The notes under the pieces were generated by a model. The model had not been told where the DNA came from, made no database searches, and saw nothing but the letters and a program-made list of their open reading frames with translations. From Oceanitalea sp047302425 (GTDB taxonomy: Bacteria > Actinomycetota > Actinomycetes > Actinomycetales > Actinomycetaceae), in NCBI RefSeq assembly GCF_047302425.1, contig NZ_CP154855.1:744001-808000 (forward strand): DNA of 64,000 nucleotides, in the 5' to 3' direction. Of this stretch, positions 10,880 to 20,113 are shown one piece after another. The translations under genes were made by a program, and so were the position numbers. Each line of letters opens with the position of its first letter. The stretch's first letter is position 1.

Positions 10880-12844
10880 GTGCTAATGCTGGGAACTCCG
10901 GCACTGACCGTGCCCACTGACGTGGTGGACGCCGCCACGGCAGGCGGGGCGGCCTCCTACGCCTGGCTCATGGTCGCGCTGCCGCTCGTCGGCGCCGCCC
11001 TGCTGCTGCTCGCCGGCCGCCGCTCCAACGGCTGGGGCCACTGGCTGGGGGTGCTCGCCTCGGCCGGCTCCTTCGTCGTCGGGCTCCTCGTCGTCGTCCA
11101 GATGCTCGGGCTCGACCCCGAGCAGCGCGTCATGGGCCTGCACCTGTTCACCTGGCTGCCCGCCGGTGAGCTCACGGTCGACGCCGGGCTGCGCATCGAC
11201 CCGCTGTCGATGTCCTTCGTCATGCTCGTCACCTTCGTGGGCACGCTCATCCACGTGTACTCGGTGGCCTACATGGAGCACGACGTCGACCGCCGGCGCT
11301 TCTTCGCCTACCTCAACCTCTTCGTCGCGGCGATGCTCCTCCTCGTCCTCGCCGACTCCTACGTGCTGCTCTTCGTCGGCTGGGAGGGCGTGGGCCTGGC
11401 CTCCTACCTCCTCATCGGCTTCTGGAACTTCCGCACGGAGTACGCCGTCGCCGCGAAGAAGGCCTTCGTCATGAACCGCGTCGGTGACGTCGGTCTGCTC
11501 CTCGCGATGATGACGATGTTCGCCGCCTTCGGCGCCGTCGACTTCGAGGGCGTCTTCGCGGGTGCGCAGGGCGCGAGCACGACGATCCTCACGATCACCG
11601 GCCTGTTCCTCCTCCTCGCGGCCTGCGGCAAGTCGGCGCAGTTCCCGCTGCAGGCCTGGCTCGGTGACGCGATGGCCGGCCCCACGCCGGTGTCCGCCCT
11701 CATCCACGCCGCGACGATGGTCACCGCCGGCGTCTACCTCATCGTCCGCTCGGCGCCGATCTTCGACGGGGCGCCCACCGCGCAGCTCGTCGTCGTCATC
11801 GTCGGTGCGATCACCCTGGTCTTCGGGGCGATCGTCGGATCGGCCAAGGACGACATCAAGAAGGTGCTCGCCGCCTCGACGATGTCGCAGATCGGCTACA
11901 TGATGCTCGCCGCGGGCCTGGGCCCGGTCGGCTACGCCTTCGCGATCTTCCACCTCGTCACCCACGGCTTCTTCAAGGCCGGGATGTTCCTCGGGGCCGG
12001 CTCGGTCATGCACGGCATGGACGACCAGGTCGACATGCGCCGCTTCGGTGGCCTGTCCAAGCACATGCGGATCACCTGGCTCACCTTCGCCGCCGGGTGG
12101 CTCGCGATCATCGGCTTCCCGGGCCTGTCCGGCTTCTGGAGCAAGGACCTCATCATCGAGGCCGCCTTCGTCGGCGAGGGCTGGCGCCCGTGGGTCTTCG
12201 GCACGGTGACGCTGCTCGCCGCCGGGCTCACCGCCTTCTACATGTCGCGCCTGTTCTTCATGACCTTCCATGGCAAGGAGCGCTGGGCGCCCACCCGGGA
12301 GGGCAAGGAGCAGCACCCGCACGAGTCCCCGCTGCTCATGACGGTACCGATGGTCATCCTCGCGGTCGGGTCGGTCGCCCTCGGTGCCCTGCTCGCCGCC
12401 GGTGACGGCTTCGTCACCTGGCTCGAGCCGGTCACCGGCCACGCCGAGCACCACGAGCCCGTGCTGCCGATCCCCGTGATCATGGGCTCGACCGTCGTCC
12501 TCATGGCGATCGGCGTGTTCCTCGCCTGGCGCCAGTACGCCGCGTCCACCGTCCCCGTCGAGGCGCCGCGCGGATCGGTGCTCACCCGCGCCGCCCGCCG
12601 CGACCTCTACCAGGACGCCGTCAACGAAGGAGTGTTCATGCGCCCGGGGCAGTACCTCACCCGCGCCCTCGTCTACGGCGACTCCGCCGTCGTCGACGGA
12701 GCGGTCATGGGCCTGGCCCGCGGCACCGCCGGGACCGGCGGGTGGCTGCGCCGCCTGCAGACCGGGTACATCCGCTCCTACGCCGCGATCATGCTCGTCG
12801 GTGTCGTAGCCGCCCTTGCCGTCGTCCTGGCCTCACGCGGCTGA
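10880..12844 (+). CDS. nuoL: NADH-quinone oxidoreductase subunit L
   Basis: Distal antiporter-like proton-pumping subunit. The protein is almost entirely transmembrane, with the family core FVGWEGVGLASYLLIGFW (conserved Glu), KSAQFPLQAWLGDAMAGPTP (conserved Lys) and LVTHGFFKAGMFL. A C-terminal amphipathic/lateral helix region is expected from about residue 540. 654 residues from the GTG at 10880; an in-frame ATG at 10886 gives an equally good distance to GGGGAG (10870-10875), so the exact start is uncertain by two codons. Confidence 0.95.
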   Translation: MLMLGTPALTVPTDVVDAATAGGAASYAWLMVALPLVGAALLLLAGRRSNGWGHWLGVLASAGSFVVGLLVVVQMLGLDPEQRVMGLHLFTWLPAGELTVDAGLRIDPLSMSFVMLVTFVGTLIHVYSVAYMEHDVDRRRFFAYLNLFVAAMLLLVLADSYVLLFVGWEGVGLASYLLIGFWNFRTEYAVAAKKAFVMNRVGDVGLLLAMMTMFAAFGAVDFEGVFAGAQGASTTILTITGLFLLLAACGKSAQFPLQAWLGDAMAGPTPVSALIHAATMVTAGVYLIVRSAPIFDGAPTAQLVVVIVGAITLVFGAIVGSAKDDIKKVLAASTMSQIGYMMLAAGLGPVGYAFAIFHLVTHGFFKAGMFLGAGSVMHGMDDQVDMRRFGGLSKHMRITWLTFAAGWLAIIGFPGLSGFWSKDLIIEAAFVGEGWRPWVFGTVTLLAAGLTAFYMSRLFFMTFHGKERWAPTREGKEQHPHESPLLMTVPMVILAVGSVALGALLAAGDGFVTWLEPVTGHAEHHEPVLPIPVIMGSTVVLMAIGVFLAWRQYAASTVPVEAPRGSVLTRAARRDLYQDAVNEGVFMRPGQYLTRALVYGDSAVVDGAVMGLARGTAGTGGWLRRLQTGYIRSYAAIMLVGVVAALAVVLASRG

Positions 12845-12860
12845 GCTGGAGAAAGCGACC

Positions 12861-14450
12861 ATGCAGAACATCAGTGACCTTCCCTGGCTCAGCCTGCTCA
12901 TCCTCGTGCCGCTCGTCGCGGCCGCGGTGATCTGGCTGGTGCCCGCCCTCCACCGGGTGGCGCGGACCGTCGGCCTCATCGTCTCGCTCGTCGTGCTCGC
13001 CGGCTTCGTCGTCATGGCCACCGGCTTCGACCTCGGCGCCGCCGCGGAGCACCAGTTCACCGAGCAGCTGTCCTGGATCCCGCAGCTCGGCGTCTCCTAC
13101 GCCGTCGGGGTCGACGGCCTGGGCCTGACGATGGTGGGCCTGTCGGTGCTCCTCGTCCCGCTCGCGCTGCTCGCCGCCTGGCGGGAGCAGGAGATCGTGC
13201 CCGAGGGCGCGGTCGTCGCCCGCCGCCAGGCCGGCTTCGTCGCCCTCGTCCTCCTCCTCGAGGCGACGATGGTGGCGGTCTTCTCCGCCCGCGACGTCTT
13301 CCTCTTCTACGTCGTCTTCGAGGCGATGCTCATCCCGGTGTACTTCCTCATGGGGAACTACGGCGGCCCCAAGCGCCGCTACGCCGCGATCAAGTTCCTC
13401 GTCTACTCCCTGGCGAGCGGGCTCGTCATGCTCGTCGGCGTCATCGCCCTCGGCGTCATGGGCCCCGGCGGGGAGGAGGCCTTCCTCGTCGACACCCTCG
13501 CCGGCAGTGAGCTGGGCGTGTGGGCCGAGCGGTGGATCTTCATCTCCTTCTTCATCGCCTTCGCGGTCAAGGCGCCGATGTGGCCGGTCCACACCTGGCT
13601 GCCCGACGCCGCGCAGCAGGCCTCGCCCGGCACCTCCGCCCTCCTCGTCGGCGTGCTCGACAAGGTCGGCACCTTCGGGATGCTCGCCCTGTGCCTGCCG
13701 CTCTTCCCGGCGGCCTCCCGCTGGGCGGCGCCGGTCATCATCGTGCTCGCCGTCGTCTCGATCCTCTACGGCGCCCTCGTCGCCCTCGGGCAGCGTGACG
13801 TCATGCGGCTCATCGCCTTCACCTCGGTGTCGCACTTCGGCTTCATCGTCCTGGGCATCTTCGTCCGCGAGGAGGTCGCGCTCACCGGCGCGATGCTCTA
13901 CATGGTCGCCCACGGCGTGTCGACCGCCGCGCTGTTCCTCGTCTCCGGCTTCCTCACCCAGCGCGGTGGCACGCAGGAGATCGCGGGCTACGGCGGCATG
14001 CAGCGGGTGACGCCGGTCCTCGCCGGCAGCTGGCTGGTCGCCGGCCTGGCGACCATCGCGCTGCCCGGACTGTCGGGCTTCGTGCCCGAGTACCTCGTCC
14101 TGCTCGGCACCTTCCGGGTGAACATCGTCGCGGCAGCGTTCGCGGTGGTCGCGGTGATCATCGCCGCGCTGTACGTCCTGCTGCCCTACCAGCGGATGTT
14201 CACGGGGCCGCGCAACGAGACCCTCGCGGCGCTGCCGGACCTCGGCGCCCGCGAGAAGTGGGTCGTGGCCCCGCTGGTCGCCGCCATGCTCGCCCTGGGC
14301 ATCCTGCCCGGGCCGGTCATGGACGTCGTGCGACCGGTGGCCGAGGAGGCCGCGATCGAGCAGCCCACAGCCCTGGACACGGCAGCTGTGGCAGGACCTG
14401 ACGGATCGAACGACGCCGCAGCCGCGGGCGCCGAGGGGAGCGAGCAGTGA
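12861..14450 (+). CDS. nuoM: NADH-quinone oxidoreductase subunit M
   Basis: Antiporter-like proton-pumping subunit. Visible signatures are VVFEAMLIPVYFLMG (conserved Glu on helix 5), FAVKAPMWPVHTWLPDAA (conserved Lys) and LFLVSGFL. About 14 hydrophobic helices, then a hydrophilic Ala/Glu tail of some 40 residues. The frame opens at 12816 within nuoL, but the ATG at 12861 (MQNISDLPWLS) lies 16 nt after the nuoL stop and follows a GGAG at 12848-12851, so it is preferred. GTGA overlap with nuoN. Confidence 0.95.
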   Translation: MQNISDLPWLSLLILVPLVAAAVIWLVPALHRVARTVGLIVSLVVLAGFVVMATGFDLGAAAEHQFTEQLSWIPQLGVSYAVGVDGLGLTMVGLSVLLVPLALLAAWREQEIVPEGAVVARRQAGFVALVLLLEATMVAVFSARDVFLFYVVFEAMLIPVYFLMGNYGGPKRRYAAIKFLVYSLASGLVMLVGVIALGVMGPGGEEAFLVDTLAGSELGVWAERWIFISFFIAFAVKAPMWPVHTWLPDAAQQASPGTSALLVGVLDKVGTFGMLALCLPLFPAASRWAAPVIIVLAVVSILYGALVALGQRDVMRLIAFTSVSHFGFIVLGIFVREEVALTGAMLYMVAHGVSTAALFLVSGFLTQRGGTQEIAGYGGMQRVTPVLAGSWLVAGLATIALPGLSGFVPEYLVLLGTFRVNIVAAAFAVVAVIIAALYVLLPYQRMFTGPRNETLAALPDLGAREKWVVAPLVAAMLALGILPGPVMDVVRPVAEEAAIEQPTALDTAAVAGPDGSNDAAAAGAEGSEQ

Positions 14451-16009
14451 ACTTCGTCCCACCGCACATCGACTGGGCGGCCCTGACGCCCGTCCTCCTC
14501 GTGCTCGGCGCGGGCCTCCTCGGCATCCTCGCCTCGGCCTTCGTGCCCCGCCGCGCGCGCCGTGGCACGCAGGTCGCGCTCTCGGCGCTGGCCCTCGCCG
14601 GCGCGCTGGTCGCCGTCGTGTGGCGCTGGACCGTCGTCAGCGTCGACGGTCCGCGGGAGGTCGCCGGCGGCAGCCTCATCGAGGACGGCCCCGCGCTCCT
14701 CGCCCAGGGCATCATCGCGCTCGTCGCGCTCATCGGCCTGCTCGTCATCGCCGACCGCTCCGAGTGGGGCGAGGACGCCTTCGCCGCCCAGGTCGGCACC
14801 CGGCCGGGCAGCCCGGAGGAGGCGGAGGCGCAGCGCGCCGGCCTGAGCCAGACCGAGGTCTTCCCGCTCGTCCTCTTCGCGACCGGCGGCATGCTCCTCT
14901 TCCCCGCCGCAGGCGACCTGCTCATGATGTTCGTCGCGCTCGAGGTGCTCTCGCTGCCGCTCTACCTCCTCACCGCCATGGCCCGCCGGCGCCGCCTGCT
15001 CTCCCAGGAGGCCGCGCTCAAGTACTTCGTGCTCGGCGCCTTCTCCTCGGCCTTCTTCCTCATGGGCGCGGCCCTGCTCTACGGCTTCTCCGGCAGCCTG
15101 CGGCTCTCCGAGCTCGCCGTCGCCGTGCCGAGCATGGCGGGCATGGACGGCCTGCTCCTCGCCGGCTCCGTCCTGCTCATCGTCGGCCTGCTGTTCAAGG
15201 TCGGCGCGGTGCCCTTCCACATGTGGACCCCCGACGTCTACCAGGGCGCCCCGACGCCGATCACCGGCTTCATGGCCGCCGCCACGAAGATCGCGGCCTT
15301 CGGCGCGCTCCTGCGCTTCGCCTACGTCGTCGTCCCCGGCCTGCGCTGGGACCTCGAGCCGCTCCTGTGGGGGATCGCCATCCTCACGATGGGCGTGGGC
15401 ACCGTCATCGCGCTCGTCCAGACGGACGTCAAGCGGATGCTCGCCTACTCCTCGATCGCCCACGCGGGCTTCGTGCTCGTCGGCGTCATCGCCCTCGTCC
15501 AGGAGGGCATCAGCTCGGTGCTCTTCTACCTCCTCGCCTACGGCTTGGCGACGGTCGGCGCCTTCGCCGTCGTCACGCTCGTGCGGGAGCGCGACGCGGA
15601 CGGCACCGTCACCGGCGAGGCCCTGCACCTGTCCCAGTGGGCGGGGCTGGGCCGTCGCAGCCCGGGTCTGGCCCTGGCGATGACGCTGTTCCTCCTGTCC
15701 TTCGCCGGCATCCCGCTGACCGGTGGTTTCATCGGCAAGTTCACGGTCTTCGCCGCCGGCGTCGAGGGCGGGGCCACCGTGCTCGTCGTCCTCGCCGTGC
15801 TCGCCAGCGCCGCGGCCGCGTTCTTCTACGTCCGCCTCGTCGTGCTCATGTTCTTCACCGAGCCCGACGGCGACCGCACCGCCGTCGTCCGCTCCGAGGG
15901 CCTCACCTCGGTCGCCGTCGCGGTCTGCGCGCTCGGCACGGTCCTCCTCGGGGTCGTGCCCGGACCGGTCCTCGACCTCGCCGAGCAGGCGGCGACGTTC
16001 CTGCCGTGA
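14447..16009 (+). CDS. nuoN: NADH-quinone oxidoreductase subunit N
   Basis: Third antiporter-like subunit of the membrane arm. Key segments: MMFVALEVLSLPLYLL (conserved Glu), KVGAVPFHMWTPDVYQGAPTP (conserved Lys) and SIAHAGFVLVG. 520 residues, about 14 transmembrane helices. A hydrophilic loop of some 35 residues near residue 110 looks like an actinobacterial insertion. GTG start in a GTGA overlap with nuoM. Its stop in turn overlaps the GTG of the polyprenyl synthase gene, tying that gene to the operon. Confidence 0.96.
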   Translation: MNFVPPHIDWAALTPVLLVLGAGLLGILASAFVPRRARRGTQVALSALALAGALVAVVWRWTVVSVDGPREVAGGSLIEDGPALLAQGIIALVALIGLLVIADRSEWGEDAFAAQVGTRPGSPEEAEAQRAGLSQTEVFPLVLFATGGMLLFPAAGDLLMMFVALEVLSLPLYLLTAMARRRRLLSQEAALKYFVLGAFSSAFFLMGAALLYGFSGSLRLSELAVAVPSMAGMDGLLLAGSVLLIVGLLFKVGAVPFHMWTPDVYQGAPTPITGFMAAATKIAAFGALLRFAYVVVPGLRWDLEPLLWGIAILTMGVGTVIALVQTDVKRMLAYSSIAHAGFVLVGVIALVQEGISSVLFYLLAYGLATVGAFAVVTLVRERDADGTVTGEALHLSQWAGLGRRSPGLALAMTLFLLSFAGIPLTGGFIGKFTVFAAGVEGGATVLVVLAVLASAAAAFFYVRLVVLMFFTEPDGDRTAVVRSEGLTSVAVAVCALGTVLLGVVPGPVLDLAEQAATFLP

Positions 16010-17010
16010 GTGCCTCCATGTTCCAGCTCGGCGACGACGAGCTCAGCGACCGCCTCCTCGCCCGGATGGGGGAGGTGGAGGACCGCCTGCGCCAGGCCGT
16101 CACCGGCGCCGACGAGCTCGTCGACGCCCCCATGCAGCACCTGGCGGCGGCGGGCGGCAAGCGCCTGCGCCCGGCGCTCACCCTCCTTACCGCCGAGCTC
16201 GGCACCGCTGGGCGCGAGGAAGTGGTCCGCGCGGCCGTCGCCGTCGAGCTCACCCACCTCGCCACGCTCTACCACGACGACGTCATGGACTCCGCGTCGC
16301 TGCGGCGCGGGGCCCCGAGCGCGCACGCCGTGTGGGACAACTCCGTCGCGATCCTCACCGGCGACCTCCTCTTCGCCCGGGCCTCGCAGCTCGTCGCGTC
16401 CCTCGGGGCCGACGCCGTGCGGGTGCACGCCGAGACCTTCGAGCGGCTGTGCCTGGGCCAGCTGCACGAGACGCTCGGGCCGCGCGAGGGCGAGGACCCG
16501 ATCGCCCACTACATCCAGGTCCTCGCGGACAAGACCGGCTCGCTCATCGCCGCCTCCGCCCGCTACGGCGCCGTCTTCAGCGGTGCCGGGCAGGAGCTCG
16601 CGGCGGTGCTCGAGCAGTACGGTGAGAAGGTGGGCGTGGCCTTCCAGCTCGCCGACGACGTCATCGACCTCGCCTCGGACTCCGAGACCACCGGCAAGAC
16701 GCCCGGCACCGACCTGCGCGAGGGCGTGGCCACGATGCCGGTGCTGCTGCTGCAGCGCCGCACCGCCGAGGGCCGGATCGACGCCGAAGGCGCCGCCGTG
16801 CTCGAGCGGCTCGCCAGCGACCTCGGCTCGGACTCCGCGCTGCGCGAGGCCGTCGAGCAGCTGCGCGGCCACGACGTGCTCGAGGAGGCCCGCGAGCTCG
16901 CCCGCCAGTGGGCGCGCGACGCCGTCGCCGAGCTCGCCCCGCTCCCGGAGGGCCCGGTCAAGGAGGCTCTCGAGGCCTTCGCCGGCCTCATGGTCGACCG
17001 CCTCGCCTGA
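16006..17010 (+). CDS. polyprenyl diphosphate synthase (probably menaquinone side chain)
   Basis: Trans-prenyltransferase that extends allylic diphosphates with isopentenyl diphosphate. Both aspartate-rich metal-binding motifs are present: DDVMD (residues 91-95) and DDVID (217-221, in FQLADDVIDL), along with GKRLRP near residue 51 for substrate binding. 334 residues, typical of medium/long-chain synthases. It overlaps the nuoN stop by GTGA, which makes it the last gene of the nuo operon. This suggests it makes the side chain of the menaquinone that complex I reduces (inference). An in-frame ATG at 16018 is an alternative start. The frame is open much further upstream, but that part is a shadow of nuoN. 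Confidence 0.9.
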   Translation: MSASMFQLGDDELSDRLLARMGEVEDRLRQAVTGADELVDAPMQHLAAAGGKRLRPALTLLTAELGTAGREEVVRAAVAVELTHLATLYHDDVMDSASLRRGAPSAHAVWDNSVAILTGDLLFARASQLVASLGADAVRVHAETFERLCLGQLHETLGPREGEDPIAHYIQVLADKTGSLIAASARYGAVFSGAGQELAAVLEQYGEKVGVAFQLADDVIDLASDSETTGKTPGTDLREGVATMPVLLLQRRTAEGRIDAEGAAVLERLASDLGSDSALREAVEQLRGHDVLEEARELARQWARDAVAELAPLPEGPVKEALEAFAGLMVDRLA

Positions 17011-17015
17011 TCGAA

Positions 17016-17065
17016 CCGCCCCTCCGTGGGCCGGCGGAGTGACGCCCGGCACAGCGGAGGGGCGG
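17016..17065 (+). terminator. nuo operon terminator-like hairpin
   Basis: An 11-bp perfect inverted repeat (CCGCCCCTCCG, 17016-17026, with CGGAGGGGCGG, 17055-17065) encloses a smaller one (GCCGG/CCGGC). It starts 6 nt after the polyprenyl synthase stop. There is no T-tract, as is common in high-GC actinobacteria. Confidence 0.6.
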
Positions 17066-17080
17066 GCCTGCGGCACCGCA

Positions 17081-17086
17081 TAGACT
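17081..17086 (+). promoter_or_regulatory. candidate -10 element for fprA-htpX
   Basis: TAGACT fits the actinobacterial TANNNT -10 pattern and would start a transcript near 17093, about 40 nt before the fprA GTG. No convincing -35 hexamer was found. It sits just after the hairpin that ends the nuo operon. Confidence 0.5.
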
Positions 17087-17131
17087 GGACGGCGGATTTC
17101 CCTGCCCGCACCACCGACCAGACGAGGCTCT

Positions 17132-18499
17132 GTGACCAAGCCACTGCGCGTTGCCCTCATCGGCGCCGGCCCGGCCGGCATCTACGCCGCCGACATCCTG
17201 TCCAAGGCCGGACTCGAGGTCTCCATCGACCTCTACGAGCGCCTCCCCGCCCCCTTCGGCCTGGTCCGCTACGGCGTCGCCCCCGACCACCCGCGCATCA
17301 AGCAGATCATCGTCGCGCTGCAGAAGATCCTCGCGCGCGGCGACATCCGCCTCATCGGGAACGTCGACGTCGGCACCGACGTGACGATGGAGGAGCTGCG
17401 GCGCCACTACGACGCCGTCATCATCTCCACCGGCGCCGACAAGGACGCCCCGCTGCCCATCCCGGGCATCGACCTGCCCGGCAGCTACGGCGCCGCCGAC
17501 TTCGTCTCCTGGTACGACGGCCACCCGGACGTGCCGCGCACCTGGCCGCTGGAGGCGCAGAGCGTCGCCGTCCTCGGGGTCGGCAACGTCGCCCTCGACG
17601 TCGCCCGCATCCTCGCCAAGCACGTCGAGGACCTCATGCCTACCGAGGTGCCCGCGAACGTCGTCGAGGGCCTGCGCCAGAGCCCGGTGACCGACGTCCA
17701 CGTCTTCGGCCGCCGCGGCCCCGCCCAGGTGAAGTTCACCCCCCTCGAGCTGCGCGAGCTCGGCAAGGTCCCCGACGTCGACGTCATCGTCTACGAGGAG
17801 GACTTCGAGTTCGACGAGGGCTCCGAGGCGGCGATCCGCTCGACCAACCAGACCAAGCAGGTCGTCAAGACGCTGACGGACTGGACGCTGCGCGACCCGG
17901 AGGAGCTCACCGCCTCCCGCCGCATCCACCTCCACTTCCTCCACCGCCCGGTGGAGATCCTCGGCACCGACCGCGTCGAGGGCATCCGCACCGAGCGCAC
18001 CGAGCTCGTCGGGGACGGCACCGTGCGCGGGACCGGCGTCTTCGTCGACACCCCCGTCCAGGCCGTCTACCGGGCCGTCGGCTACTTCAGCTCCCCGATC
18101 GACGGTGTCGCCTTCGACGACGTCGCGGGCGTCGTCCCCAACGACGAGGGCCGCGTCCTGGACGCCGACGGCGAGATCGTCACCGGCCTGTACGCGACGG
18201 GCTGGATCAAGCGCGGGCCGGTGGGCCTCATCGGCTCGACGAAGTCCGACGCCCAGCAGACGATCGGCCACCTCGTCGCCGACGTCGAGGCCGGGCGCAT
18301 CGCTCCCGGCAGCGCCCCCGCCGAGCCGGACGCGCTCATCGCGGCCCTCGAGGAGCGCGGCGTGCCGACGACGAGCTGGGCCGGCTGGGAACTCCTCGAC
18401 GCCTACGAGCGTTCTCTCGGTGAGGCCGAGGGGCGCGAGCGCGTCAAGGTCGTGCCCAGGGACGAGATGACCCGCGTGTCGCGGGGGGAGGAGAGCTAG
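17132..18499 (+). CDS. fprA: ferredoxin/adrenodoxin-type NADP+ reductase (FprA-like)
   Basis: FAD-dependent reductase that exchanges electrons between NADPH and ferredoxins. The FAD-binding Rossmann motif is GAGPAG (residues 11-16), the adrenodoxin-reductase signature PFGLVRYGVAPDHP spans 41-54, and the NADP-binding loop is VLGVGNVALDVARIL (147-161). The ATGWIKRGPVGLIG segment near residue 353 also matches this family. 455 residues, as for mycobacterial FprA. GTG start with a GAGG 4 nt upstream. htpX begins one base after its stop, so the two are cotranscribed. Confidence 0.93.
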   Translation: MTKPLRVALIGAGPAGIYAADILSKAGLEVSIDLYERLPAPFGLVRYGVAPDHPRIKQIIVALQKILARGDIRLIGNVDVGTDVTMEELRRHYDAVIISTGADKDAPLPIPGIDLPGSYGAADFVSWYDGHPDVPRTWPLEAQSVAVLGVGNVALDVARILAKHVEDLMPTEVPANVVEGLRQSPVTDVHVFGRRGPAQVKFTPLELRELGKVPDVDVIVYEEDFEFDEGSEAAIRSTNQTKQVVKTLTDWTLRDPEELTASRRIHLHFLHRPVEILGTDRVEGIRTERTELVGDGTVRGTGVFVDTPVQAVYRAVGYFSSPIDGVAFDDVAGVVPNDEGRVLDADGEIVTGLYATGWIKRGPVGLIGSTKSDAQQTIGHLVADVEAGRIAPGSAPAEPDALIAALEERGVPTTSWAGWELLDAYERSLGEAEGRERVKVVPRDEMTRVSRGEES

Positions 18500-19369
18500 A
18501 TGGACGGCGGTCGACGGCACCTCAACGGAGTCAAGACCGCGGCGCTCTTCGGCGTCATGTGGGCCGTCCTCCTCGGGATCGGCGCCCTCATCTCCAGCGG
18601 CACCGGCTCCGGTGCCTTCATCTGGCTCTTCGCCCTCATCGGCGTCGGCACGACGTTCTACAGCTACTGGAACTCCGACAAGCTGGCGATCCGCGCCATG
18701 GGCGCCCGGCCCGTCTCCGAGGCCGAGGCCCCGGCCATGTACCGGATCGTCCGCGAGCTCTCGACGGCGGCGCGCCAGCCCATGCCGCGCCTGTACGTCT
18801 CGCCCACGGCCCAGCCCAACGCCTTCGCCACCGGCCGCAACCCGCGCAACGCCGCGGTGTGCTGCACGGCGGGCATCCTCCAGATCCTCGACGAGCGAGA
18901 GCTGCGCGGGGTCCTGGGGCACGAGCTCATGCACGTGTACAACCGCGACATCCTCACCTCGTCGGTGGCCGCCGCGATCGCCGGTCTCATCACCTCCGCG
19001 GCGCAGTTCCTCCTCTTCTTCGGCGGGGGCCGCGACCGCGGCGGCAACCCGCTGGCGATGATCGCGACGGCGCTGCTCGCCCCGATCGCCGCCTCGCTCA
19101 TCCAGCTGGCGATCTCCCGCACCCGCGAGTTCGACGCCGACGAGGACGGCGCCCGGCTCACGGGGGACCCGATGGCCCTGGCCTCGGCCCTTGCCAAGCT
19201 CGAGCGCGGGACGGCGGCCGCGCCGCTGCGGCCCGAGCCCCGGCTCGAGGACGTCTCGCACATGATGATCGCCAACCCCTTCCGGGGCGGCGGCGTCACC
19301 AAGCTCTTCGCCACCCACCCGCCGATGGCTGAGCGCATCGCCCGCCTGGAGCGCATGGCCGGCTACTGA
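18500..19369 (+). CDS. htpX: HtpX-like M48 zinc metalloprotease
   Basis: Membrane-bound zinc endopeptidase of family M48, linked in other bacteria to removal of damaged membrane proteins. Zinc and catalytic residues are in HELMH (141-145), and the downstream glutamate ligand is in SRTREFDADEDGARL. Two hydrophobic segments near the N-terminus (about 11-32 and 36-54) and two after the catalytic helix fit the HtpX topology. 289 residues. It follows fprA directly (TAG then ATG), with its ribosome binding site inside the fprA end (GGGGGGAGGAGAG). Confidence 0.93.
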   Translation: MDGGRRHLNGVKTAALFGVMWAVLLGIGALISSGTGSGAFIWLFALIGVGTTFYSYWNSDKLAIRAMGARPVSEAEAPAMYRIVRELSTAARQPMPRLYVSPTAQPNAFATGRNPRNAAVCCTAGILQILDERELRGVLGHELMHVYNRDILTSSVAAAIAGLITSAAQFLLFFGGGRDRGGNPLAMIATALLAPIAASLIQLAISRTREFDADEDGARLTGDPMALASALAKLERGTAAAPLRPEPRLEDVSHMMIANPFRGGGVTKLFATHPPMAERIARLERMAGY

Positions 19370-19395
19370 CCGGCCGCCCGCAGCCCGTCCTGCGC

Positions 19396-19466
19396 CACTG
19401 TGCGCCTTCACAGCCACTGTGCGCCCTGTCTACCGGGCGCACAGTCACCTCAACGGGCGCACAGTG
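19396..19466. repeat. nested inverted repeats between convergent genes (probable bidirectional terminator)
   Basis: Four copies of one short word: CACTGTGCGCC at 19396-19406 and 19415-19425, and its complement GGCGCACAGT at 19436-19445 and 19456-19465. The inner pair forms an 11-bp stem with an 8-nt loop. The outer pair can form a second stem around it. The cluster lies between the htpX end and the yajQ end, which face each other, so it probably terminates both. Confidence 0.65.
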
Positions 19467-19510
19467 CGGAAGGGAGTGGCCCGGGGCGGGGTGGCCCGCC
19501 CGCGCCGCCC

Positions 19511-20014
19511 TCAGCGGTAGTTGACGAACTGCAGCGCGGCGTCGATGTCGTCGGCGCCCTTGAGCAGCGCGATGACGTCCTGGAGGTCGTCGCGGCTCTT
19601 GGAGGTCACGCGCACCTCGTCGCCGGTGATCTGCGTCTTGACGCCCTTGGGGCCCTCGTCGCGGATGAGCTTGGTGATCTTCTTCGCGTTCTCCGAGCTC
19701 AGGCCCTCCTTGAGGGTGCCCACGAGCCGGTACTCCTTGCCCGAGGCCTGCGGCTCGTTCTCGCCGGTGTCCAGCGCCTTGAGCGAGACCCCGCGGCGGA
19801 TGAGCTTGCTCTGCAGCACGTCGAGCACCGCGAGCACCCGCTCCTCGGAGTTGGCCTTCATGAGGATGGCGTCCTCGCCGCTCCACTCGACCGAGGCGCC
19901 CACACCCTTGAAGTCGTAGCGCTGGGCGATCTCCTTCGCGGCCTGGTTGACGGCGTTGTCCACCTCCTGGCGGTCGATCTTGCTCACGACGTCGAAGGAC
20001 GAGTCGGCTGCCAT
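19511..20014 (-). CDS. yajQ: YajQ-family (cyclic-di-GMP-binding type) protein
   Basis: 167 residues, matching the UPF0234/YajQ family: ADSSFDVVSKIDRQEVDNAV at the start, RYDFKG, and a C-terminal LLKGADDIDAALQFVNYR. The fold is two RRM-like ferredoxin domains. Some members bind cyclic-di-GMP or nucleic acid; the role here is not known. The ATG at 20014 is chosen because AAGGAG lies 9 nt upstream; the frame extends 11 codons further. Convergent with htpX. Confidence 0.92.
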   Translation of the reverse strand: MAADSSFDVVSKIDRQEVDNAVNQAAKEIAQRYDFKGVGASVEWSGEDAILMKANSEERVLAVLDVLQSKLIRRGVSLKALDTGENEPQASGKEYRLVGTLKEGLSSENAKKITKLIRDEGPKGVKTQITGDEVRVTSKSRDDLQDVIALLKGADDIDAALQFVNYR

Positions 20015-20083
20015 CGGTTCGGTCTCCTTGGGTGCGAGGTGGATCACGTGGGTACTCGGTTAGGAGCACCCGCTCCGGCTTGG

Positions 20084-20089
20084 TATTCT
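20084..20089 (+). promoter_or_regulatory. candidate extended -10 for tRNA-Tyr
   Basis: TGGTATTCT (20081-20089) matches an extended -10 (TGn + TANNNT). The expected start point, about 20096, is 18 nt before the tRNA. No clear -35. Confidence 0.5.
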
Positions 20090-20113
20090 TCCACTCGGTC
20101 CTGCACGGACCAA

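Noticed and set aside
16006..16017. Fusion of nuoN-frame sequence with the polyprenyl synthase into one long protein from 14620
   Set aside because: The long frame upstream of 16006 is an Arg/Pro-rich shadow of nuoN; the real gene starts at the GTGA overlap.
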